DNA from: RGIG5579 sp045580105
GTDB taxonomy: Bacteria; Bacillota; Clostridia; Oscillospirales; SIG627
Reading direction: 5' to 3'
Assembly (NCBI GenBank): GCA_045580105.1
Contig: JAZNNH010000082.1
Span: forward strand, 1-10,998
DNA length: 10,998 nt
The notes beneath the pieces are model-generated. The model ran no database searches, was not told the origin of the DNA, and worked only from the letters and a program-made list of their open reading frames with translations. Below, piece after piece: positions 6,214 to 10,998 of this stretch. Positions within the stretch are counted from its first letter, which is position 1. Every line of letters starts with the position of its first letter. The position numbers and the translations under genes are program-made.

Positions 6214-6831
6214 GTGAACGATCAAAGAACGACTCGCTGTAACTGCGAACAGACTCCGCAAACGGCAAACGCTTGCGGCAGCACTTGCGGTACTGCGAGA
6301 AACACCGACACTTGCTCCTGCCCTTCAAACACTTGGAGAAGAAGCACCTGCCCCTGTGGTACTGCGAGAAACACCGACGCTTGCTCCTGCACTTCAAACG
6401 CGTGGAGAAGAAGCACCTGCCCCTGTGGTACGGCAAGAAGCACGAACTCCTGCCCCTGCGGCTGTGGTACGACAAGAAGCACAAACTCCTGCACCTGCAC
6501 TTCAAACGCGTGGAGAAGAAACACCGGCTCCTGTGGCTGCAACGGAACCCGAAGCGGCTGCAACACCGACCATTTCCATTCAAGCGCATACACGGATACG
6601 ACGTGGAAAAGTCGCGATTGCGGCTGTGGGACTGCACAGAACACCCCTCGAACCGGATGCCAAAGCTGCGCGGTCGGTGCAGAGGATGACGGCGCGCTTT
6701 CGGGACGCAGTCTTGCCATGGTCTACGCTCCCGGCCAGCAGTTTGAAAACCTTTACGATCCCAGACAAGGTCTTTGCAACGGAACGGTGTTCTGTGAATT
6801 AAACAAGCCCTTTTTGGGATGTGGGAGGTAA
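6214..6831 (+). CDS. cotJA: CotJA-like spore coat protein with a long cysteine-rich repeat extension
   Basis: 205 residues, against roughly 80 for a typical CotJA. The C-terminal part (about 163-205) carries the CotJA signature: LAMVYAPGQQFENLYDP, then GTVFCELNKPFLGC, the usual 'GT-F-eL-kPF-G' ending. In Bacillus, CotJA is a coat component needed to incorporate CotJC. The first 160 residues are very different: mostly Cys, Thr, Ser, Arg, Asn and Gly, with CxC pairs and a tandem unit GTARNTDTCSC...WRRSTCPC. I count 27 cysteines, 24 of them in this extension. No signal peptide or membrane segment is present, as expected for a coat protein made in the mother cell. The start is GTG at 6214 (see the ribosome binding site). 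The stop lies 3 bases before cotJB, so the genes are co-transcribed. The extension could give disulfide cross-linking or metal binding; both are inference. Confidence 0.8.
   Translation: MNDQRTTRCNCEQTPQTANACGSTCGTARNTDTCSCPSNTWRRSTCPCGTARNTDACSCTSNAWRRSTCPCGTARSTNSCPCGCGTTRSTNSCTCTSNAWRRNTGSCGCNGTRSGCNTDHFHSSAYTDTTWKSRDCGCGTAQNTPRTGCQSCAVGAEDDGALSGRSLAMVYAPGQQFENLYDPRQGLCNGTVFCELNKPFLGCGR
6289..6540 (+). repeat. In-frame tandem repeats encoding CxC-rich units in cotJA
   Basis: Two 69-base units (6289-6357, 6358-6426) encode GTARNTD[T/A]CSC[P/T]SN[T/A]WRRSTCPC and differ at few positions. A shortened 39-base unit follows (6427-6465, GTARSTNSCPCGC), then a 75-base unit (6466-6540, GTTRSTNSCTCTSNAWRRNTGSCGC). 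All lengths are multiples of three, so the frame is kept. The near-identity of the first two points to recent duplication. Confidence 0.9.
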
Positions 6832-6834
6832 AAG

Positions 6835-7089
6835 ATGACCGAACAGAGCGCATTGTTGAAGGATCTTCAGGCAGAAGATTTCGCCGTCTATGAATCTGCA
6901 TTGTATTTAAACGGTCATCCGACCTGCCAAAAAGCACTGCAGTATTACTGCGAACACCGCGCCGCCGCGATGGAATTGAAGGAGTCCTACGAAAAAAACT
7001 ACGGTCCGCTTTCCATTTACGGCAACCGTGACAACAACTGCTGGCAGTGGGTATCGACCCCATGGCCTTGGGAAAAGGAGGCAAACTGA
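6835..7089 (+). CDS. cotJB: Spore coat protein CotJB
   Basis: 84 residues, the normal CotJB length. The sequence follows the family pattern: LLKDLQAEDFAVYESALYLNGHPTCQKALQYY, then KESYEKNYGPLSIYG, and the Trp/Pro-rich ending WQWVSTPWPWE (about 71-81). CotJB is a soluble component of the inner spore coat encoded with CotJA and CotJC; its biochemical role is not known. GGGAGG, formed by the last cotJA codons, is the ribosome binding site, so translation is probably coupled. The family Asp in 'LDTHP' is replaced by Asn-Gly (LNGHP), a minor departure. There are three cysteines, consistent with the Cys-rich character of the neighbouring CotJA. Confidence 0.94.
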   Translation: MTEQSALLKDLQAEDFAVYESALYLNGHPTCQKALQYYCEHRAAAMELKESYEKNYGPLSIYGNRDNNCWQWVSTPWPWEKEAN

Positions 7090-7091
7090 GT

Positions 7092-7700
7092 ATGTGGGTT
7101 TATGACAGAAAACTGCAATACCCTGTAAAAATCAAGAACCCCAACGCGACTTATGCGAAAATCATCATCAGTCAGCTGGGGGGACCCGACGGAGAACTGG
7201 CCGCCGCAATGCGATATCTCAACCAGCGTTACACGGCAAAATACAGCGAAATCATCGGCATTTTAAATGACGTGGGTACGGAAGAGCTCGCCCATTTGGA
7301 AATGATTGGTGCGATTTTGTATCAATTGACCAAGGGACTGAGTGCGGACGAAATCCGCGCCGCCGGAATGGATCAGTATTTTGTGGATCACACCACGGGT
7401 ATCTACCCCGCTTCTGCCGCCGGAATCCCGACCGATATGAAATATATCGGTGTCAAGGGTGACCTGATCGCCGATCTGAACGAAGACCTTGCCGCCGAGC
7501 AGAAAGCACGCGTGACCTACGACAACATTCTGCGCTTGGTGGACGATCCCGACGTTCGCGATCCCATCAAATATTTAAGAGAACGCGAACTGGTGCATTA
7601 TCAGAGATTCGGCGATGCCCTGCGCATTGCCACCGACCGCCTGGACGAAAAGAACTTCTACGCTTTCAACCCCGAATTCGACAAGCCCTGCGGTTGTTAA
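7092..7700 (+). CDS. cotJC: Spore coat protein CotJC, manganese-catalase-like
   Basis: 202 residues; the family is close to 190. CotJC belongs to the manganese catalase superfamily, a four-helix ferritin-like fold with a di-manganese centre that splits hydrogen peroxide. The ligands are all present with correct spacing: Glu35 (GPDGELAAA), Glu65 and His68 (TEELAHLE), Glu136 (LAAEQKAR) and His169 (ERELVHYQRF). The 33-residue distance between Glu136 and His169 equals that between Glu148 and His181 in the Lactobacillus plantarum enzyme. Catalase activity is therefore plausible and would protect the spore or its coat from peroxide. The protein ends in Pro-Cys-Gly-Cys, an added CxC pair like those in this operon's CotJA. 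The start ATG 7092 is chosen over an upstream in-frame ATG at 7047 because GGAGG (7077-7081) precedes it and the N-terminus MWVYDRKLQYPV matches the family. It begins 2 bases after the cotJB stop. Confidence 0.95.
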   Translation: MWVYDRKLQYPVKIKNPNATYAKIIISQLGGPDGELAAAMRYLNQRYTAKYSEIIGILNDVGTEELAHLEMIGAILYQLTKGLSADEIRAAGMDQYFVDHTTGIYPASAAGIPTDMKYIGVKGDLIADLNEDLAAEQKARVTYDNILRLVDDPDVRDPIKYLRERELVHYQRFGDALRIATDRLDEKNFYAFNPEFDKPCGC

Positions 7701-7703
7701 AGG

Positions 7704-7732
7704 AAAAAAAGAGCCCTTTCGGGCTCTTTTTT
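7704..7732 (+). terminator. Rho-independent terminator of the cotJ operon
   Basis: GAGCCC (7711-7716), loop TTTC, GGGCTC (7721-7726), preceded by seven A and followed by six T, starting 3 bases after the cotJC stop. The A and T runs extend the stem and could also allow termination in the reverse direction. Confidence 0.92.
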
Positions 7733-7789
7733 GATTTTTGTTTATACGTGGAACCTTTTTTCAAAAAGTTTCCACACCTCCAAAAACGT

Positions 7790-7818
7790 TTGTAATGGGG
7801 AGGGTTTTATGGTATTAT
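7790..7818 (+). promoter_or_regulatory. Sigma-A-type promoter of the glycosylase fusion gene
   Basis: TTGTAA (7790-7795), a 17-base spacer and TATTAT (7813-7818), about 35 bases before the ATG. Together with the terminators on both sides it marks a single-gene unit. Confidence 0.6.
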
Positions 7819-7853
7819 GAGAAAAATTAAAAATCAAAAGTTTTGAGGTTTCT

Positions 7854-8870
7854 ATGTATCGGGCGTTTTTACAGCTTTGCAAGATGATAGCACGCGTCTT
7901 CCCTTTCACGCCGCTGTTATACGGCTCTCTCGGTCTGGAACGATTGACCGGAGAGAACCTGAATGCGGACGACGTGGACGTTTTGATTCCCACCGAATAC
8001 GTTTTGGGCGATCGGTGGCTTGATTTCAAGCGCTTTTTAGAACAAAACGGGTTTGTTCTCATTGACGAGCACGAACACACGTTCCGTAAAGACGGGATTT
8101 CTTTTTCCTTTGCCTGCGTGGAAGAGCTGGCGTCGTTTGCGGGCGTTTCGCAAGACGATCTTTCCCTTGTCAAGGACGGCGAGGTTTCCTATTATCTACT
8201 AAATTTACAGCAGTATTTGGCGGTATACAAAAGGTCGGCCAAAGACGGATATCGCATTCACAAAAAGGAAAAGCGAGACGGCGAAAAAATCGCGCTGATC
8301 ACAAAACAGTTGAAGCTGAAAGAGAAAGGGCGATGCAGATGGTGCAATCTGAAAAACGAGCGCTATCTCGAATATCACGACAGCGAATGGGGCGTTCCCA
8401 ATTTCAGTGACCCCTACCTATACGAAATGCTGTTACTGGAATCGTTTCAGGCGGGTTTATCTTGGGAATGTGTCTTGAATAAAAGAGATGCGTTTCGCCA
8501 GGCCTACGACGGCTTTGATTTGGAAAAGGTGATCGCTTACGGCAAAGAAAAAACAGAAAAACTCATGCAAAACAAAGGCATCATCAGAAACCGCCGAAAG
8601 ATCGAAGCGAGCATTCAAAACAGCAAGATTTTCAAGGAAATTGCGGAGGAATTCGGATCGTTTGCCAACTATCTGACAAGCTTTACCAAAGGTAAAACGC
8701 TTTATGAAACGGAAAAAACGAGGAACGCCCTATCAGATGCCCTTTCCGAGGATTTGCAAAAAAGAGGAATGCGCTTTGTAGGATCTGTGATCATTTATTC
8801 TTTCCTGCAGGCGATCGGGGTCATCCATTCCCACGACAAAGACTGCTTTTTATATCAAAGCGGTGAATGA
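7854..8870 (+). CDS. tag: Nucleotidyltransferase-like domain fused to DNA-3-methyladenine glycosylase I
   Basis: 338 residues. Residues about 158-338 are a complete Tag enzyme, which excises 3-methyladenine from alkylated DNA and starts base-excision repair in the cytoplasm. Visible are GRCRWC (159-164), EYHDSEWGVP (173-182), LLLESFQAGLSWECVLNKR (193-211) with the catalytic-pocket Glu196 and Trp204, and HSHDKDC (325-331). The zinc ligands of E. coli Tag (Cys4, His17, His175, Cys179) correspond to Cys161, His175, His327 and Cys331. Stand-alone Tag is about 187 residues, so the first 150 are an added domain. That part has LYGSLGLERL (22-31) and DDVDVLIP (39-46), the Gly-Ser and Asp-x-Asp elements of a nucleotidyltransferase fold, and ends in KRSAKDGYRIHKKEKRDGEKIALI. 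Its function is unknown; it might also be a non-catalytic fold relative. The start ATG has GAGG about 5 bases upstream. The tag symbol applies to the C-terminal half only. Confidence 0.85.
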   Translation: MYRAFLQLCKMIARVFPFTPLLYGSLGLERLTGENLNADDVDVLIPTEYVLGDRWLDFKRFLEQNGFVLIDEHEHTFRKDGISFSFACVEELASFAGVSQDDLSLVKDGEVSYYLLNLQQYLAVYKRSAKDGYRIHKKEKRDGEKIALITKQLKLKEKGRCRWCNLKNERYLEYHDSEWGVPNFSDPYLYEMLLLESFQAGLSWECVLNKRDAFRQAYDGFDLEKVIAYGKEKTEKLMQNKGIIRNRRKIEASIQNSKIFKEIAEEFGSFANYLTSFTKGKTLYETEKTRNALSDALSEDLQKRGMRFVGSVIIYSFLQAIGVIHSHDKDCFLYQSGE

Positions 8871-8896
8871 AAAAAGAGCCCAAACGGGCTCTTTTT
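8871..8896 (+). terminator. Rho-independent terminator of the glycosylase fusion gene
   Basis: GAGCCC (8876-8881), loop AAAC, GGGCTC (8886-8891), with five A before and five T after, directly following the stop codon. The stem is identical to that after cotJC; only the loop differs. Confidence 0.92.
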
Positions 8897-8954
8897 GATT
8901 TTGCTTGAAACAAAACTCTCCCGCAAAAAAGGGGGCTCTTTTTCCAAAAACAAC

Positions 8955-8983
8955 TTGCGCTTTCTTCGGATTCATGTTATAGT
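8955..8983 (+). promoter_or_regulatory. Sigma-A-type promoter of the DUF4838 gene
   Basis: TTGCGC (8955-8960), a 17-base spacer and TATAGT (8978-8983), 33 bases before the start codon. GGAGG (9007-9011) follows as the ribosome binding site. Confidence 0.65.
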
Positions 8984-9016
8984 GATTCTGTCATTATATA
9001 GATTTCGGAGGAAAAT

Positions 9017-10975
9017 ATGCTTACAATCAAAATGACACGTTTTGACCACGTGGCAATGTTTGCGGCAGAAGAATTAAAAAAGTATCTGCGCATGATGATG
9101 CCCGGCGCCGGCGACATTGAAATTGTCTACGAGCCGAATGCCAAAGACGGATTCCGCTTGGGTCTTCTGGAAGATTTCAATCTTCCCACCGACGACGTGA
9201 TCGACGCCGTTTTGGATGACGTGGTTCACATTGATACCGACGAAGAGGGCGGCATTCTTGCCGGCTCCAACCCCAGAAGTATTCTGTTCGCCGTTTACCG
9301 CTTTTTGCGCCTGAACGGTTGCCGTTGGCTGTATCCCGGTGTGGACGGAGAACATATTCCCTTGAAAAACATCGCTCCTACCACCTATCACAAAAAGGCA
9401 GATCACCGCTTCCGCGGTCACTGCAACGAGGGTGCGGAAAGCCAAGATTGTATGCTCGAAACCATTGATTTCTATGCCAAGCAGGAAATCAACGTTTATA
9501 TGATCGAGTTTGACAATCCCTACACCTACTACAACTCCTACTACGCACACCGTTTCAACACGAAGAACCGTCCGCCGGAACCCGTTCCCTACGATCAGGT
9601 GATGCAGTGGAAGCGTCAGTGCGAGGTGGAAATTGCAAAGCGCGGTCTGCAGTTCCACGATATGGGCCACGGTTGGACTGCCGAACCCTTCGGCATTTCC
9701 TCCACGGACGGATGGAAACGCAGCAACGCCGTTCTGACCGAAGAACAGAAGAGCTATTTAGCAGAGCTTGACGGGGTCAGAGATACCTTCCACGGCGTAC
9801 CGCTGAACACCAATCTTTGCATGTCCAATCCCAAGGTTCGCTCCATTATGGCAGACAGCATTGTGGATTATGCTGAAAAGCACGCAAACGTAACCTATTT
9901 GCACGTTTGGCTAGCTGACGGTCACCACAACCACTGCGAATGCGAAGAATGCAAGAAAGCCGTTCCCAGCGATTATTATTTGATGATCATGAACGAGCTG
10001 GATGAAAAGCTCGCCGCAAAAGGCCTTGCTACCAGAATCGTATTCATCGCTTATTTCGACACGCTCTTCCCGCCGGAAGAAGTAAAGATTGCAAATCCCC
10101 GGCGCTTCTCCCTCTTGTACGCACCCATCACCCGTTCTTACTGCGCAAGCATCAACGAAAACAGCGTCACGCCGACCGCCCCCAAATACGTTCGCAACCA
10201 ATGGGAACTTCCCAAGAGCGCAGAGGAGAACCTGTCGTACTTGAAAGCTTGGCAGGAGAATTGGAACGGTCCCTGCTTCTCCTACGAATATCACTTCTGG
10301 AAGCATCAGTACAAGGATCCCAGCGGACTTTATATTGCCAAGCGCGTATATGAAGACATTCGCGGCTTGCAGTACATGGGTCTGGACGGCTTTGTGGAAG
10401 ACGGATCTCAAAGAAGCTTCTTCCCCAACGGCTTTGCCATTTACGTTTATGCAGAAACCCTTCTCAACCGCGACGTAAAGTGGGAAGATCTGGTTGAGGA
10501 CTACTTCTCTCACGTTTACGGAAAAGATTGGAAAGAAGTATACGCTTGCCTGCAAAAGGTCAGCACCGCATTTGACTTTGCATTTATGTCCGGCGAAGCC
10601 ACCCGCGACGCTTCCGTTTCCAACTTCTTTGATCCCGAAAGAGTCACCCGCTTCGACGACATCAGAGAATACGGACAAGCACTGCGCGCATTGGCAAGCA
10701 AGCACATGGAAATGCCCACGCGGCCGCAGACCGTTTCCTGGCGGCTTTTGAATCTTTCGACGGAATTCTTCGAAGGCATTGCCGCCTTTATGAAAGAACG
10801 CTGTGTCGGTCACGATGAGCTGGCCTTGAAGCTGGAAAACGATTTCTTGGCAAGCTTCGGAAAGCACGAACAGGCCATCGAGCGCTACTACGACCAATGC
10901 AATGCCGCAAAATCCCTGCATGCCATCGTCAGAAAGCCGAGAGTGGTCGTGCTCCAGCCCGGAACGGAAACCTAA
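9017..10975 (+). CDS. DUF4838 domain protein, glycoside-hydrolase-like, cytoplasmic
   Basis: 652 residues. The N-terminal about 120 residues (AAEELKKYL at 16-24, GGILAGSNPRSILFAVYRFLR at 78-98, GCRWLYPG at 101-108) resemble the small alpha/beta domain that precedes the barrel in GH20- and GH67-type enzymes. The remainder matches the DUF4838 pattern: a barrel-like region with HDMGHGW (214-220), HVWLADGHHNHCECEEC (296-312) with a CxCxxC cluster and Asp301, then YEYHFWKHQY and DGFVEDGSQRSFFPNGFAIYVYAETLLNRDVKW, where family members have a conserved 'YV.akLlwd'. DUF4838 proteins are common in gut and soil bacteria near carbohydrate genes, but their reaction is not established. No signal peptide is visible at the N-terminus (MLTIKMTRFDH), so it should act inside the cell, possibly on an imported oligosaccharide. 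The gene has its own promoter and an excellent ribosome binding site. No transporter or sugar regulator lies next to it in this window. Confidence 0.8.
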   Translation: MLTIKMTRFDHVAMFAAEELKKYLRMMMPGAGDIEIVYEPNAKDGFRLGLLEDFNLPTDDVIDAVLDDVVHIDTDEEGGILAGSNPRSILFAVYRFLRLNGCRWLYPGVDGEHIPLKNIAPTTYHKKADHRFRGHCNEGAESQDCMLETIDFYAKQEINVYMIEFDNPYTYYNSYYAHRFNTKNRPPEPVPYDQVMQWKRQCEVEIAKRGLQFHDMGHGWTAEPFGISSTDGWKRSNAVLTEEQKSYLAELDGVRDTFHGVPLNTNLCMSNPKVRSIMADSIVDYAEKHANVTYLHVWLADGHHNHCECEECKKAVPSDYYLMIMNELDEKLAAKGLATRIVFIAYFDTLFPPEEVKIANPRRFSLLYAPITRSYCASINENSVTPTAPKYVRNQWELPKSAEENLSYLKAWQENWNGPCFSYEYHFWKHQYKDPSGLYIAKRVYEDIRGLQYMGLDGFVEDGSQRSFFPNGFAIYVYAETLLNRDVKWEDLVEDYFSHVYGKDWKEVYACLQKVSTAFDFAFMSGEATRDASVSNFFDPERVTRFDDIREYGQALRALASKHMEMPTRPQTVSWRLLNLSTEFFEGIAAFMKERCVGHDELALKLENDFLASFGKHEQAIERYYDQCNAAKSLHAIVRKPRVVVLQPGTET

Positions 10976-10998
10976 TGAAAAACAAAAAAGAAAAGACG
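10975..10998 (+). CDS. Possible start of a downstream gene (partial)
   Basis: An ATG at 10975-10977 shares its A with the DUF4838 TAA stop (TAATG overlap) and opens MKNKKEKT before the window ends. Such overlaps mark translational coupling in operons. There is only a weak GGAACGGAAA upstream, and eight codons are too few to confirm a gene. Confidence 0.3.

Noticed and set aside
6289..6540. Tandem repeats that might suggest a CRISPR array
   Set aside because: There are no unique spacers; the units are contiguous, in frame and encode a protein repeat.
6209..7084. Antisense open frame of 291 codons across cotJA and cotJB
   Set aside because: It results from the low-complexity repeat and mirrors true coat genes; its product is an Arg/Ser/Cys-rich shadow with no start signal.
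8916..8945. CTCCC...GGGGG followed by T-run before the DUF4838 promoter as an extra terminator
   Set aside because: The arms do not pair cleanly and the true terminator lies 30 bases earlier; it may be a decayed copy at most.

Overview
The window looks like a chromosomal segment of a spore-forming, low-to-medium GC Firmicute of the class Clostridia, probably a gut-type relative of the Oscillospiraceae. The evidence is a complete cotJA-cotJB-cotJC spore-coat operon, strong AGGAGG-type ribosome binding sites, sigma-A promoters of TTGNNN-N17-TATAAT type, a typical Firmicute HU protein, and a DUF4838 carbohydrate-related protein common in gut anaerobes. The taxonomic call is inference; there is no rRNA or marker gene to settle it. 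No phage, insertion sequence, CRISPR array, tRNA or rRNA was seen.

Layout. Positions 1-947 (minus) hold the first 315 codons of a membrane-anchored cell-wall protein, probably of the M23 peptidase/G5 type. It starts with TTG and runs off the left edge. A 208-base divergent promoter region separates it from a rightward lipoprotein foldase of the PrsA/parvulin type (1156-2205). Next, under its own promoter, is a 797-residue fusion of a CapA-type metallophosphatase-like domain to a MurF-like ligase module (2289-4682). It converges on the HU gene (4762-5037, minus), with a bidirectional terminator between them. A GufA-type ZIP metal transporter (5276-6031) follows.

The centre (6141-7732) is the cotJ operon: an unusual CotJA with a long cysteine-rich repeat extension, then CotJB, then the manganese-catalase-like CotJC, closed by a strong terminator. 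To its right are a protein fusing a nucleotidyltransferase-like domain to DNA-3-methyladenine glycosylase I (7854-8870), with its own promoter and terminator, and a 652-residue DUF4838 protein (9017-10975). An ATG overlapping the DUF4838 stop codon may open one more gene at the right edge.

How the parts relate. The left third is envelope-themed: wall peptidase-like protein, extracytoplasmic foldase and CapA-MurF fusion. The cotJ genes serve the spore coat. The HU, ZIP, glycosylase and DUF4838 genes appear to be independent single-gene units. The most noteworthy items are the CapA-MurF fusion, whose ligase half seems to have lost several Mur catalytic motifs, the Cys-rich CotJA, and the glycosylase fusion.
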